Notes: generated from the sequence alone by a model not told the origin. Shown: positions 37,882 through 47,583, counted from the first letter of the stretch. The stretch: 64,000 nt of DNA from an uncultured Paracoccaceae bacterium (GCA_947489445.1 CANLDN010000002.1:379501-443500); one strand, 5' to 3'. A program made the numbers and translations.

Positions 37882-39990
37882 ATGCGCAGGCCTGTGTTTT
37901 TTGCGACATCCTTTTTTGCGTTGATCGCAGGACATTTTGCCGTGGCTCAGGACGCAGGCGTGACTTATTCCCTAAACGGCACCCCCGGTTTATTGGACAT
38001 GCCAACCGCACAGACCGCCCAAGAGGGCGCGCTGGCCGCGACCATTGCTTATGCGCCCGGCCTATTGCGCACGACATTTACGTTTCAACTGACGGACCGT
38101 TTGTCCGGCAGCCTACGCTATTCGCTTGTTGATCTTTATGATGACCCGACCAGCGGGCGTTTGGAGGGCGAGTTGGAGCGCGGGTTTGATCTGCGATATC
38201 GTTTTAATAATGAGACAACCTATCTGCCCGCGATTGCCATCGGCCTGCGTGATATTTTGACGCCCAATCGGTTCGGGTCAGAATATCTGGTGGCCACCAA
38301 GTCGATTGGGGATAATCTGACAGTCACCGCCGGCATTGGTTGGGGCGCCATGGGCACGCGCGACGGTTTTGACAATCCGCTTTCTGGACTGGGTGATCGG
38401 CCCGATTTCGATGAGGCGGACCCAGAAGGCCAGCTTGCCTCTGACTATTGGTTTCGCGGCGACGCGGCGGCGTTTGGGGGGCTTGAGTATCAGATCAATG
38501 AACGTTGGGGTATCAAGGCGGAGTATTCATCAATTGCCTATCCGGTCGAATCATTCGCACCCGCAATTGCAGCCGACTCACCGTTTAACTTTGGTGTGAC
38601 CTACCGACCCCGGCCTGGCGTGCAGCTCGCGATTGCCTCGCTTTATGGGAATGAGCTTGCCGTATCGGGGTCCTTTGCGTTGAACGCCAATAATCGACCG
38701 GGGATGAGCGGGATCGAGCCCGCCCCCGCCCCGGTCAAGGTGCGGACAGCCCAAGAGCGCGCGAATGGGTCCGCGGCCCCCGAAGCAGCACTACGCGTGG
38801 CGCTGACGGCGTTGTTGAAGATTGAAGGCATTACGCTGACGGGTCTGTCTGTGACGGATACGACCGCCCGCGTGCGTTATGTAAATGGACGCTACCGGTC
38901 TCAAGCGCAAGCGATGGGCCGTGTCTCGCGCATGATGACGCAGGTGATGCCCGGCCAGATTGAAACCTTGGTGCTTGAACCCGAGGCGCGGGGTATTCCA
39001 CTGTCCGCGACGACAATCGCACGCAGTGATGTCGAGCGGCTGGAAAATCAGGCCGGCGCTGCGCAGATTATGCTGCAAAGGTCGCAATTTGATGATGCAG
39101 ATATCGCGACGGATTTGATCAATGTCCGGCCGGAGGCGCCGCGCTGGGCGTGGGGGATTGGCCCGTATTTCGAACTCAATTCGCTTGGCAGTGACGGTTC
39201 GGTTGAAGTCGACACAGGGATCACCCTGCGCGGCGTTTATACCATTACACCGCAACTGGTCCTGTCAGGGGCGATTGGACAAAGTGTCCTGAAGGCAGAC
39301 AAGGCCGATCCAGGTATCGATGATACGCCAGACATTCAAAACGTGCGCAGCGATAGCGGGTTTTACGGCGACGATGGCGTGCCAGTGCTGCGTGATCTGA
39401 CGCTTGTCCATTACGCGCGACCGGCCCCCAACCTTTATAGCCGGGTCAGCGTCGGTTATCTGGAACGGATGTTCGGCGGCATATCAACAGAGCTGTTGTG
39501 GAAGCCCGTTGGCAGTAACCTTGGCCTTGGGGCAGAACTGAATTACGTGGCCCAGCGTGACAGTGACATGGCGTTTGGGTTTGACGAATATGATTACGAT
39601 GTGGTGACCGGCTATGTGTCAGCGTATTATGATCTGGGCAACGGTTATCACACGCAACTGGACCTTGGCCGTTATCTGGCGGGCGATTGGGGGGCAACCG
39701 TTTCAATCGACCGCGAATACAATAATGGTGTGCGTGTGGGGGCCTATGTCACCCAAACAGATTTGTCATATGATGCATTTGGCGACGGATCTTACAATAA
39801 GGGCATCCGGATCACGATCCCCCAGGACTATCTAACCGGAACGGCGACGCGACGCGATTACGATGCAACATTGCGCACCAGGGTAGGCGATGGCGGCGCG
39901 CGGCTTCGTATAAATGGGCGTCTTTATGACGAAGTGCGCGAAGGCCATTTGAACGATCTTTCAGATACGTGGGGACGGTTTTGGCGATGA
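37882..39990 (+). CDS. YjbH family exopolysaccharide/outer-membrane protein
   Basis: A 702-aa exported protein (signal MRRPVFFATSFFALIAGHFA, then VAQ). The mature N-terminus is GVTYSLNGTPGLLDMPTAQT, the hallmark of the YjbH/GfcD (DUF940) family, which forms an outer-membrane polysaccharide secretion structure. Two beta-barrel-like halves are separated by a region with TLLKIEGITLTGLSVTDTTA. ATG 37882 is preferred to 37783 as it opens the signal peptide. The stop overlaps the yjbF-like start (ATGA), so the two are coupled. Confidence 0.88.
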   Translation: MRRPVFFATSFFALIAGHFAVAQDAGVTYSLNGTPGLLDMPTAQTAQEGALAATIAYAPGLLRTTFTFQLTDRLSGSLRYSLVDLYDDPTSGRLEGELERGFDLRYRFNNETTYLPAIAIGLRDILTPNRFGSEYLVATKSIGDNLTVTAGIGWGAMGTRDGFDNPLSGLGDRPDFDEADPEGQLASDYWFRGDAAAFGGLEYQINERWGIKAEYSSIAYPVESFAPAIAADSPFNFGVTYRPRPGVQLAIASLYGNELAVSGSFALNANNRPGMSGIEPAPAPVKVRTAQERANGSAAPEAALRVALTALLKIEGITLTGLSVTDTTARVRYVNGRYRSQAQAMGRVSRMMTQVMPGQIETLVLEPEARGIPLSATTIARSDVERLENQAGAAQIMLQRSQFDDADIATDLINVRPEAPRWAWGIGPYFELNSLGSDGSVEVDTGITLRGVYTITPQLVLSGAIGQSVLKADKADPGIDDTPDIQNVRSDSGFYGDDGVPVLRDLTLVHYARPAPNLYSRVSVGYLERMFGGISTELLWKPVGSNLGLGAELNYVAQRDSDMAFGFDEYDYDVVTGYVSAYYDLGNGYHTQLDLGRYLAGDWGATVSIDREYNNGVRVGAYVTQTDLSYDAFGDGSYNKGIRITIPQDYLTGTATRRDYDATLRTRVGDGGARLRINGRLYDEVREGHLNDLSDTWGRFWR

Positions 39991-40637
39991 TGCTGCGAAT
40001 AACTGCATGTCTGATCATGCTCATACTGGCCGCCTGTGGGCCGCTCAACGAAGGCGGGACAGGTGTGCAACTGGGTCAAGCGGTGTTGGCGCGTGTCGCT
40101 GGTGCGGAACAACCCGTTCAGCAAAGCGCGGGAGTGCCGCAAGATGCGTTGCTTGCAAACCCGGGTAAGTACCTGCGCGTCAATGCCCGCGCCACGGGCC
40201 GGTGGCTGACGATGGTGCAGGCTGGCCAAAACGGATCACGTGTCACATGGATCGATAGTAGCAACATCAGCCTGACGCTTGAGAACGGTATTGTGGTTGC
40301 CACACGGGGGCTACCACGCGATTTGATGGGGTCTGACGTGTCGCAAACATGGTCGGCTATCCGCGCAGGCGGCGGAAATTCGCAAAGACAGCATGATTTT
40401 TTGACGGATATTGACGGGATTTCGACGGAACTGTTGCAGTGTCGCATCGCTTCTCAGGGTCCAGAAGTCATCGAAAGACTACAAAAAACGCTCAATTCTG
40501 TGCGTTTTGAGGAAGAATGTCGCGGCGAGGGCCTCGGATTCACCAATGTTTATTGGGTAAATCGTGATGGTGGCATGATCAGAAGCCTCCAAGCGATCTC
40601 TCCCGATGCGGGATATCTGCAAATTGATGTCTATTGA
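39987..40637 (+). CDS. YjbF/GfcB family lipoprotein
   Basis: A 216-aa outer-membrane lipoprotein. The signal ends in a lipobox (CLIMLILAACGPLNEGGT). The body includes RATGRWLTMVQAGQNGSRVT then WIDSSNISLTLENGIVVATR and the GLPRDLMGSD motif, as in the YjbF family linked to capsule or exopolysaccharide export. The gene overlaps yjbH by 4 bp, the usual pairing. The E. coli yjbEFGH and gfcABCD operons have the same partners, with F/B preceding H/D, whereas here the order is H then F. Confidence 0.88.
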   Translation: MMLRITACLIMLILAACGPLNEGGTGVQLGQAVLARVAGAEQPVQQSAGVPQDALLANPGKYLRVNARATGRWLTMVQAGQNGSRVTWIDSSNISLTLENGIVVATRGLPRDLMGSDVSQTWSAIRAGGGNSQRQHDFLTDIDGISTELLQCRIASQGPEVIERLQKTLNSVRFEEECRGEGLGFTNVYWVNRDGGMIRSLQAISPDAGYLQIDVY

Positions 40638-40741
40638 ACTGGCGTGATGCCCCTTGGATTCTGCATAGCAGACTGATTTAATACGCGAATGTGGATCATC
40701 ACATCGTGATAGACCACCCGTGCATTAATTGGAGTACCGAC

Positions 40742-40951
40742 ATGCGCCTTACTACTACTCTTGCCGCCGCAGCTGCTATCGCTGTTTCCGGTGTTGCCGC
40801 CAATGCTGGTGGTATGTCCCCTGAAGTTATGGAAGCCCCAGTGGTTATCGTTGAAGAGCCCGCACCTGCTGGTTCCTCGATCAACAGCACATACGTCATC
40901 ATCGGTGTTCTTGCCGCTCTGTTGATTGCTGCTGCAGTAAACGCTGATTGA
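40742..40951 (+). CDS. Small exported single-TM protein 1
   Basis: A 69-aa protein with signal peptide (MRLTTTLAAAAAIAVSGVAA, cleaved near NAG), a short acidic/Pro linker (MEAPVVIVEEPAPAG) and a C-terminal membrane helix NSTYVIIGVLAALLIAAAVN. It is a close paralogue of the next small gene. A strong terminator follows. Similar tiny proteins exist in Rhodobacteraceae, sometimes misannotated as ferrochelatase (from memory). The layout recalls GfcA/YjbE, small exported proteins associated with gfcB/yjbF, but there is no visible sequence identity. Function unknown. Confidence 0.75.
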   Translation: MRLTTTLAAAAAIAVSGVAANAGGMSPEVMEAPVVIVEEPAPAGSSINSTYVIIGVLAALLIAAAVNAD

Positions 40952-40981
40952 TCTGGATCTTTTAGATCTTAAGATGGATTT

Positions 40982-41015
40982 GAAGGCGGACCTTTTGGTC
41001 TGCCTTCTTTCTTTT
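40982..41015 (+). terminator. Rho-independent terminator
   Basis: An 11-bp stem with one G-U pair (GAAGGCGGACC / GGTCTGCCTTC), a TTTT loop and a TTTCTTTT tail. It ends the transcript of small exported protein 1. Confidence 0.9.
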
Positions 41016-41174
41016 GAACGGCGCATTTTGCCCATAAAACACGTGTTTGCATGGCAACAAGAGCGGTAGCGAACCGCCACATCAGACCATTTACAATTGA
41101 CATTCGTGATGTTCTGTCGTGTTTGTCTACCCGTGGGGGCTGGAATTTAGCCCTGGGCAAGAAGGAAGAAAGAT

Positions 41175-41384
41175 ATGCGTATTTCAACCACTCTCGCTGC
41201 TGCGGCAGCAATTTCAGTTGTAGGTGTTGCTGCTCAGGCTGGCAATCCAGAGCCTGCCATGATGGACAAGCCTATCGTGATTGTTGAAGATCCGGAGCCT
41301 GCAGGTTCTTCGATCAACAGCACATATATCATCGTGGGTGTCCTTGCAGCCCTGTTGATCGCGGCTGCAGCAAACGCTGATTAA
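41175..41384 (+). CDS. Small exported single-TM protein 2
   Basis: A 69-aa protein: signal MRISTTLAAAAAISVVGVAA, cleaved near QAG, a linker with PIVIVEDPEPAGSSINSTY and a terminal helix IIVGVLAALLIAAAANAD. It is nearly superimposable on the preceding gene, differing mostly in the linker, so it arose by tandem duplication. It has its own ribosome site (GAAGGAAGAAAGAT) and its own terminator. The product probably spans the inner membrane once after signal cleavage, or stays as a hairpin. Function unknown. Confidence 0.75.
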   Translation: MRISTTLAAAAAISVVGVAAQAGNPEPAMMDKPIVIVEDPEPAGSSINSTYIIVGVLAALLIAAAANAD

Positions 41385-41393
41385 TAAACGAAC

Positions 41394-41425
41394 AAAAAAG
41401 GGTCGGGGCACTTCTGGCCCTTTTT
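41394..41425 (+). terminator. Rho-independent terminator
   Basis: A 10-bp stem (AAAAAGGGTC / GGCCCTTTTT, one T-G pair) with an 11-nt loop, ending in TTTTT. It separates small proteins 2 and 3. Confidence 0.8.
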
Positions 41426-41448
41426 GTCGCTGTAAGAGGCTTTTGATT

Positions 41449-41655
41449 TTGCGTATTTTGAGAACTTTCGTGCTGGCAACAGCAATTTCGTCTATCGGCG
41501 TCGCCGCGTTAGCAGGCAACCCCGGAGCGCCAGACATGGAACAACCCGTGACGGCACCTGAAGAGGTATTCATTCCACCGCAGGGTTCTGTAAACGGTGG
41601 GTATCTGATCCTTGGCGCGTTGGCGCTGATGGCACTGGCTGCCAGCAGTTTTTGA
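41449..41655 (+). CDS. Small exported single-TM protein 3 (TTG start)
   Basis: About 68 aa, the most diverged of the three. The start is probably TTG 41449 (giving MRILRTFVLATAISSIGV), aligned with the MRIS/MRLT start of its paralogues; TTG 41443 is equally in frame. Signal cleavage near ALAG is followed by a Pro/Glu linker (TAPEEVFIPPQGSVNGG) and a helix YLILGALALMALAASSF. It lacks the SSINSTY motif of the other two. No ATG is available, so translation is likely weaker. It ends 3 bp before the convergent holA stop. Confidence 0.6.
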   Translation: MRILRTFVLATAISSIGVAALAGNPGAPDMEQPVTAPEEVFIPPQGSVNGGYLILGALALMALAASSF

Positions 41656-41658
41656 CGT

Positions 41659-42681
41659 TTAACGACGGGCCATCATGGCCAGTCTGATCAGTGTTCTTTC
41701 CATCAGAGCACCTTGCGGTGCTGTGTTTGCCGAGCGTAGCTGCAAATCCACATCCGTCAGCGCCGTCAGCGCGCGTTCGAGCCTGTCACGCCCCCAGCGG
41801 CTGGCCTGGCTGGTGATTTTGTCCCGGCGCGGCCCAAAGACCGGCGGGCGCAGCCGCCCGATCCCCGCACCGGGCCCACCGGGATCAGACGCGACCGTGT
41901 GCAAACGTCGAAAATGCCGCGTCGCACCGATACATAAGGTGACCGGCGTCACCCCTTGCGCATAAAGGTTACGAAGCACAGGCCCCAACTGATCCGCTTG
42001 TCCGAATGTGACCACATCCAGCACATCGTCGATATCGACTTCGGCCGATTGTGGCGCGTTGGCCATCACATCGGCAACGCTCAGGGGTGTATCATCGCCC
42101 CGTTTATACAGGCTGACCTTTTCGACGGTCTGGCGAAAATCACCCGGTTCGAGCGATCCAGCCAATTCCAGCAGCATATTCATGACGTCCGTTTCGGGGG
42201 GGGCAATCCCGGCTTGCGCCAGCGCTTGTTCGATATCAGCCATGCTGGGTGGATCATCATAGATCCCAATGGCAACCGCGTTGCGGTGACCTTCGAAAAC
42301 CTTGCGCAGGGCAGATTTCGCCGTAAGCTGACCGGCTGTCACAACCACTTGCGCGTCGCCTGGCTGCCAATCGGACAAGGCGGTGTCCAAAATCTTCGAC
42401 AACCCATCGGCTGCATCTTCGACAAAAGCAACACGGTGACCCGGGAAAAAACCCTGTGCCTTTATGGCATCATCGAGCAATGCCGGATCTTTGCGCAGGT
42501 CCGCCGCATTGATCCGGGTCAGGCGCATTTCTTCTTCGCCTTGTGGGCCAACCAATGCCGCGATCGCCTCTTGCCGTTTTGTGGCGACCCGCATGGGATC
42601 GGCCCCAAAGATCAGTAGGCCCGTATGTGTCGGATCAGGCTTACGAAAATAGGCTGTCGCGGCGGTACCGGTCAGTTTCAT
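41659..42681 (-). CDS. holA: DNA polymerase III subunit delta
   Basis: Clamp-loader delta subunit, 340 aa, which opens the beta clamp. The N-terminus LTGTAATAYFRKPDPTHTGL and LLIFGADPMRVATKRQEAIA is typical of alphaproteobacterial HolA, and the C-terminal helical part includes AQGVTPVTLCIGATRHFRRL then RPPVFGPRRDKITSQASRWG. It overlaps lptE by 4 bp as the last gene of leuS-lptE-holA, an arrangement widely conserved in Gram-negatives (family knowledge). Confidence 0.93.
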   Translation of the reverse strand: MKLTGTAATAYFRKPDPTHTGLLIFGADPMRVATKRQEAIAALVGPQGEEEMRLTRINAADLRKDPALLDDAIKAQGFFPGHRVAFVEDAADGLSKILDTALSDWQPGDAQVVVTAGQLTAKSALRKVFEGHRNAVAIGIYDDPPSMADIEQALAQAGIAPPETDVMNMLLELAGSLEPGDFRQTVEKVSLYKRGDDTPLSVADVMANAPQSAEVDIDDVLDVVTFGQADQLGPVLRNLYAQGVTPVTLCIGATRHFRRLHTVASDPGGPGAGIGRLRPPVFGPRRDKITSQASRWGRDRLERALTALTDVDLQLRSANTAPQGALMERTLIRLAMMARR

Positions 42682-43163
42682 GATGGCAGCGTTGGCGAAA
42701 GGATCAGCAGACGGCTGACGATCAGATCTGCCATCGCCACGGCCAAGCGGGCTGTCGCATCCACATTGGCAGCCTGCGTGGCCACGGTAGAGCCTGTGGC
42801 AGCGTAACTGGTAAATGTTTCCACCTGCCCTGCATCAATCGTGTCGCCCGTCACAGGGTCGATCAACGTCCAACTGGCCGTGCCGATTACATTGAAGCGG
42901 GTCGTGTCTCCATCAGCCGTGATCGCCGAGGTACGGCGCCGGTCCAAAAGCGTTACTTTCAATACATATTGAGGAGTGCTTGGGCGGCCCAGCCGTTCTT
43001 CCAACCGCTCACGCAGCCGGAAACCGGCCACACTGCTATCCGTCTCAAATGCAATCGTACCCCGCAGGCCATTCGTCGTGCCATAGACCGGCGCAAAACC
43101 GCAACCGCCCAAGGCCATCAGACCCAACAGCGCGCCACGACGGGAGATGCGGTCAGATGACAA
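42678..43163 (-). CDS. lptE: LPS assembly lipoprotein LptE
   Basis: A 161-aa outer-membrane lipoprotein, partner of LptD in LPS insertion. The N-terminus is [20 protein letters not shown], with lipobox LMALGGC, followed by [20 protein letters not shown], the usual LptE start (GC-GF-x-P-x-Y). Next come [20 protein letters not shown] and [19 protein letters not shown]. It overlaps the end of leuS by 11 bp and the start of holA by 4 bp. Confidence 0.92.
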   Translation of the reverse strand: MSSDRISRRGALLGLMALGGCGFAPVYGTTNGLRGTIAFETDSSVAGFRLRERLEERLGRPSTPQYVLKVTLLDRRRTSAITADGDTTRFNVIGTASWTLIDPVTGDTIDAGQVETFTSYAATGSTVATQAANVDATARLAVAMADLIVSRLLILSPTLPS

Positions 43164-45816
43164 TGTTCACAATCCGTCCCGGTACAACGATCAGCTTCTT
43201 TGGTGTGGCCCCATTCAATGCAGTCTGCACCGCATCCAACGCCAGGGCCATCGTCTCAACATCCGCTTTGCTGGCGTCAGCGGCCACGTTAATCTCGGCC
43301 CGGCGTTTGCCGTTGATCTGGATCGGCATGGTCACAGTATCCTCAACCAGCATCGTCTCATCCGCAACAGGCCAAGCGGCATTCGCAATCAGACCGTCAC
43401 CGCCCAGCATCGCCCAGATATCTTCCGACAAATGTGGGGTCATCGGCGACATCAGCTGCGCAAGAGTGCGGGCGGCCTGACGTTTTGCGGAGCCACCTGC
43501 CTTGGATTTCGTCAACACGTTGGTAAACGCGTAAAGCTTTGCAATTGAAGCATTAAATCCAAACGTCTCGATCCCCATCGTGACATCGTGGATCGCCTTA
43601 TGCATCGCGCGCAGCAAGTCCTCATCACCGGTTCCGGGCGCGTCACCCATCGCAGCGATTTCGGTGCAAACGCGATAAACCCGGCTCAGGTGCTTGGACG
43701 TCGCCTCGGCCCCTGATGCGGTCCATTCCACATCCCGCTCGGGCGGGCTGTCAGACAGGACAAACCAGCGGGCGGTATCGGCACCGTATTTCGCCAGAAT
43801 ATCATCCGGGTCGACCACATTCAGCTTAGATTTTGACATTTTAGCGGAAGGGATAACTTCTACTATTAGATCGCTACCTGAGATATAGAAATCACCATCA
43901 ATTTTCTCAACCTCGCTTGGGTATAAGTACAAGTCCTGCCGAACTATTCCGTCATCTTTGTCAGGTATGCCCTGAAAAGCCGCCATAATTCGTTCTGATA
44001 TATTTTTATTGAATTTGGGATTCTCGGCAGACAGATACAACATCACCTTGTGTGCGCTCGTTACCGCGACTTTGTATATCTCGTGCGTCACCATGCCTTG
44101 TGTGAACAGCGCGTCAAACGGCTCAATCGCCGTCTTGGGCAGATGCCCGGTCAGATGCATCGCACGCGCAAAGAAGCGGCTGTAAAGCAGGTGCAGGATC
44201 GCGTGTTCGATCCCGCCGATATACTGATCCACATTCATCCAATATGCGGCATCATCAAGATCGGTCGGGGTCGCGGCATTCGGGGCGGTAAAACGCGCGA
44301 AATACCACGAGGAATCCACGAAGGTATCCATCGTATCCGTCTCGCGCTTGGCTGGTTTGCCGCAAGACGGACAGGCACAATCGCGCCATGTGGGATGACG
44401 GTCCAGCGGGTTGCCGGGGATGTCAAAGGTCACATCGTAAGGCAGCTCGATCGGCAAGTTTTCTTTCTTTTCGGGTACGGCGCCGCAAGCGTCGCAATGA
44501 ACAATCGGGATCGGGCAACCCCAATACCGCTGGCGGCTCAGCCCCCAATCGCGCAGGCGGTATTTGACCTGACCGGTGCCCAGACCATTTGCCTCGAAAT
44601 AGTCAATCGTGGCATCGATGCCTTCCTGGCTCGTCGCTTCAGCAATGCCCGCGAAGTGATCGATAAAGACCACCTTTTCCGTCTTGGCCGGTACAAGCGC
44701 AACGTCTTCCACGTCAATCTCTTCGCCCGGCATATAGAACGCATTTTGCACAGGCAGATTGTATTTGCGGGCAAAGTCCAGATCGCGCTGATCATGGGCC
44801 GGACATCCGAACACGGCACCGGTGCCGTAGTCCATCAATACAAAATTACCGACCCAAACGGGCAATTCCTGATCCGGATAAATCGGGTGTTTCACGCGAA
44901 TGCCGGTATCAAGGCCCTTCTTCTCAGCCTTTTCCATTGCCGCTTCGGTCGTGTCCATCTTGCGGGTTTCCGCGATGAAAGCAGCCAGTTCCGGGTTATC
45001 ATCGGCCAAAGCGCGCGACACCGGATGTTCGGCGGCAACAGCAATGAAACTCGCGCCGCGCATCGTGTCGGGGCGTGTAGAATAGCAAATAATCGGATCA
45101 CCGCCATCGGTGCGCTGGAAGGGAATCTCGATGCCTCGAGATTTACCGATCCAGTTTGCCTGCATCAGCTTGACCTTGGCAGGCCAGTTATTCAGCGTAT
45201 CAATCGCCTCCAGCAATTCCTCGGAATAATCACTGATCTTGAAGAACCACTGCACCAGTTCGCGCCGCTCAACCTCGGCCCCGGACCGCCAGCCTTTGCC
45301 GTCGATCACCTGTTCATTGGCTAGCACCGTCATATCGACCGGGTCCCAGTTCACGACAGCCTTTTTGCGGTAAATCAGCCCTTTGGACAGAAAATCAATA
45401 AACAACGCCTGCTGCTGGCCGTAGTATTCCGGATCGCAGGTGGCAAATTCGCGGGACCAGTCAATCGACAGGCCCAAAGGGCGCATTTGCGCCTTCATGT
45501 CGGCGATATTGCCGTAGGTGTAATCCTTGGGATGGATGCCGGTCGCCATCGCTGCATTTTCGGCAGGCATACCAAACGCATCCCAACCCATCGGATGCAG
45601 AATGTTATGCCCGGTTGCCAGCTTGTAGCGGGCAATCACGTCACCCATCGTGTAGTTGCGCACATGGCCCATATGGATACGGCCAGACGGGTAGGGAAAC
45701 ATCTCCAAAACATAATATTTGGGCTTATCAGCGCTGCGAACGGCCTTGAACGTCTCGGCCTCGGCCCATGTCGCCTGCCATGTCGCCTCGATCTCGGCGG
45801 GGGTGTAAGTGGTCAT
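43153..45816 (-). CDS. leuS: Leucyl-tRNA synthetase
   Basis: Class I aminoacyl-tRNA synthetase, 887 aa. The HIGH-type motif is [16 protein letters not shown] and the KMSKS loop is [19 protein letters not shown]. The CP1 editing domain (about 220-420) and the zinc-binding cysteines ([11 protein letters not shown] and [11 protein letters not shown]) are visible. ATG 45816 begins [20 protein letters not shown]. The segment of about residues 575-660, just before KMSKS, is unusual: low G+C (39% by count over 43861-44040), different codon use, and a Lys/Asn/Ile-rich sequence ([18 protein letters not shown]) longer than the short linker usual in relatives. The frame stays intact, so the enzyme should be functional. 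Confidence 0.95.
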   Translation of the reverse strand: MTTYTPAEIEATWQATWAEAETFKAVRSADKPKYYVLEMFPYPSGRIHMGHVRNYTMGDVIARYKLATGHNILHPMGWDAFGMPAENAAMATGIHPKDYTYGNIADMKAQMRPLGLSIDWSREFATCDPEYYGQQQALFIDFLSKGLIYRKKAVVNWDPVDMTVLANEQVIDGKGWRSGAEVERRELVQWFFKISDYSEELLEAIDTLNNWPAKVKLMQANWIGKSRGIEIPFQRTDGGDPIICYSTRPDTMRGASFIAVAAEHPVSRALADDNPELAAFIAETRKMDTTEAAMEKAEKKGLDTGIRVKHPIYPDQELPVWVGNFVLMDYGTGAVFGCPAHDQRDLDFARKYNLPVQNAFYMPGEEIDVEDVALVPAKTEKVVFIDHFAGIAEATSQEGIDATIDYFEANGLGTGQVKYRLRDWGLSRQRYWGCPIPIVHCDACGAVPEKKENLPIELPYDVTFDIPGNPLDRHPTWRDCACPSCGKPAKRETDTMDTFVDSSWYFARFTAPNAATPTDLDDAAYWMNVDQYIGGIEHAILHLLYSRFFARAMHLTGHLPKTAIEPFDALFTQGMVTHEIYKVAVTSAHKVMLYLSAENPKFNKNISERIMAAFQGIPDKDDGIVRQDLYLYPSEVEKIDGDFYISGSDLIVEVIPSAKMSKSKLNVVDPDDILAKYGADTARWFVLSDSPPERDVEWTASGAEATSKHLSRVYRVCTEIAAMGDAPGTGDEDLLRAMHKAIHDVTMGIETFGFNASIAKLYAFTNVLTKSKAGGSAKRQAARTLAQLMSPMTPHLSEDIWAMLGGDGLIANAAWPVADETMLVEDTVTMPIQINGKRRAEINVAADASKADVETMALALDAVQTALNGATPKKLIVVPGRIVNIVI

Positions 45817-45890
45817 ATAGTGATCTTTCAAACAGGAAACGCCGGGCGAGGTGGCCCGGCGCTATTCATAATCGGGCTGCGTGCCGATGG

Positions 45891-46289
45891 CTATAGGGCG
45901 CCGTCAGCAATCCGGAGTTGGCGGGCACGTGATAGAATCGCGTCTTCTATCGCGCGCTGGGTTTCCAGCGCCACAGGACCACTGCGGGATTGCAGTGCGA
46001 CATTGAGCGCGCGCGCATCAAGAGCGGGATCAGTCACCTGTATCGTCGCGCGATAGGCGCGGTTGCTGCCGGGCGGCGTGCCAAAACCGGTTGAAATGAC
46101 GCCGGTAAAGGGGTCGGCCGATTGGACGGGCAGAAAGCTGAGTACGTCCAGCGATGCCGCCCAAAGGTAGCGGTTCACTGCTACGTTTTCAGCGCCACGC
46201 GGCGTGGGCGGCTGGCCACTGCCACAGGCCGCCAAAGACCCGATCAGAATCGCCGTGAAAAGAGCACGTCCAATGTGTATCATAGTCAT
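45891..46289 (-). CDS. DUF3576 domain-containing lipoprotein
   Basis: A 132-aa protein with a lipobox (TAILIGSLAACGSG). The mature part AVNRYLWAASLDVLSFLPVQ, then SADPFTGVISTGFGTPPGSN, matches DUF3576, an alphaproteobacterial family of unknown function. It lies directly upstream of leuS on the same strand, a conserved position (family knowledge), and may be co-transcribed with leuS-lptE-holA. An envelope role fits the lptE linkage but is not shown. Confidence 0.9.
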   Translation of the reverse strand: MTMIHIGRALFTAILIGSLAACGSGQPPTPRGAENVAVNRYLWAASLDVLSFLPVQSADPFTGVISTGFGTPPGSNRAYRATIQVTDPALDARALNVALQSRSGPVALETQRAIEDAILSRARQLRIADGAL

Positions 46290-46644
46290 TCACCAATCCT
46301 ATCGCGGCCTAAAGATATTGGCGCCGCTGTACCGTTACAGGTCGACAAACCCACCGTGAGGGCAAAACCGAAAGGGAACGGCACTGGTTTTGTCACTGTC
46401 GCGATCCTACTGAATTTCACGTCACGGTTACCTAGCAACTGAGTTTTGGGGCCACAAGCGATTTTCCCGTTGTGCGTGCTTTACGAGGCCCAACATCACT
46501 GTGGCAAAGCTGCACCATAATTCGTTGACCTGCGCCCTGCCTGCCTCTGCGTCTTGCAATCGTGGGCCGAGGCGCAGAAAAAACCCATAATCAATTCGGG
46601 ATAGTTCCGGTTGAGTTAACTATAAACACTGAGGGAATTAAACC
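46290..46644. other. Long intergenic region before the porin
   Basis: About 355 bp with no gene between DUF3576 and the divergent porin. Such long leaders are usual for porin genes under complex control. The ribosome site GAGGGAATTAAACC precedes the porin ATG. I see no clear small-RNA or operator motif. Confidence 0.5.
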
Positions 46645-47583
46645 ATGAAAAAGGTTCTCCTTGCTACAACCGCACTGGTTTTCACGGCAAGCTACGCAGC
46701 TGCTGAAATTACTTTTTCGGGAGATGCGAACGTTGGTCTGAAGTTTTCGGACGCAGAAGAATCCACTGGTAACACTGAAAGCACAGAGCTGTACTATGAG
46801 CTCGACTTTGGCATTGCCGGTAAAACTACAACAGACGGTGGTCTTGAAGTTGGTGCGTCGCTTGATTTCGACCTGGACGTAGGCACTCAATCAGACGCTA
46901 TCGATGATCCAGAAGTTTACATCTCTGGCGGTGGCGTAACCGTGACTGTTGGTGGCGTTGGCAGCGCAGATGGCGTTGTTATTGGCGGTCTGAAAGATCC
47001 TGGCTTCGACGGCATTGGCATCGACGACACTGCGACTACCTTCTGGGATGACGGTACAGCAAACGTTCAAGTCAAAGCAGAGTTTGGCGAAGTTACAGTT
47101 GCAGCATCCGGCAACCTTGCTGAAGACGAAACCGAAGCAAGCGACGACTTTTCCGTCGGTGCAAGCTACGACGCCGGCACATTCTCTGTTGGTGCGGCTT
47201 ACTCCGAATACACCGAAATCGATCTCCTTTTCACTGACGAAACCATCAGTATCTTTGCACTCGGTGCCAGCGTAACCGCTGGCGGCGCAGACATCGATCT
47301 GTTCTATCACATGGCGACTCTTGAAGATAACGACGACGTTTTCGATGATGAGGATGTTGCTGGTTACGGTGCGTCGGTTACATACCCTGTAGGCGACCTG
47401 AGCATTATTGGTACCATTGGCGCGACTGACCTGGACGACGACGAAGTTGATTTCGGCGTTGGCTTTGAATATGGCCTTGGTGGCGGTGTAACACTGGCCG
47501 GCGGCCTGGGTTCTGTCGATGATCCGTTCGCAGACGACGACAGCTACGCTGTTGCTGACTTCGGCGTCAAGATGAAGTTCTAA
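46645..47583 (+). CDS. Porin
   Basis: Outer-membrane general porin, 312 aa. The signal peptide MKKVLLATTALVFTASYAAA is followed by EITFSGDANVGLKFSD, the usual start of Rhodobacterales porins, and the protein ends in Phe (GVKMKF), the beta-barrel assembly signal. Alternating strands, e.g. TELYYELDFGIAGKTTTDGG, fit a 16-stranded trimer-forming barrel. It is markedly acidic, with runs of Asp/Glu (EDNDDVFDDEDVAG), as often in marine bacteria. Codon use is strongly biased (GGC, GTT, GAC), suggesting high expression. A strong terminator follows. Confidence 0.92.
   Translation: MKKVLLATTALVFTASYAAAEITFSGDANVGLKFSDAEESTGNTESTELYYELDFGIAGKTTTDGGLEVGASLDFDLDVGTQSDAIDDPEVYISGGGVTVTVGGVGSADGVVIGGLKDPGFDGIGIDDTATTFWDDGTANVQVKAEFGEVTVAASGNLAEDETEASDDFSVGASYDAGTFSVGAAYSEYTEIDLLFTDETISIFALGASVTAGGADIDLFYHMATLEDNDDVFDDEDVAGYGASVTYPVGDLSIIGTIGATDLDDDEVDFGVGFEYGLGGGVTLAGGLGSVDDPFADDDSYAVADFGVKMKF

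Noticed and set aside
40742..41384. Ferrochelatase (a label sometimes given to tiny Rhodobacteraceae proteins)
   Set aside because: The proteins have 69 residues with only a signal peptide and one membrane helix; no catalytic domain is present.
44050..45324. Plus-strand open frame of 424 codons
   Set aside because: It is antisense to leuS and shows no family motif; the leuS frame carries all synthetase signatures.
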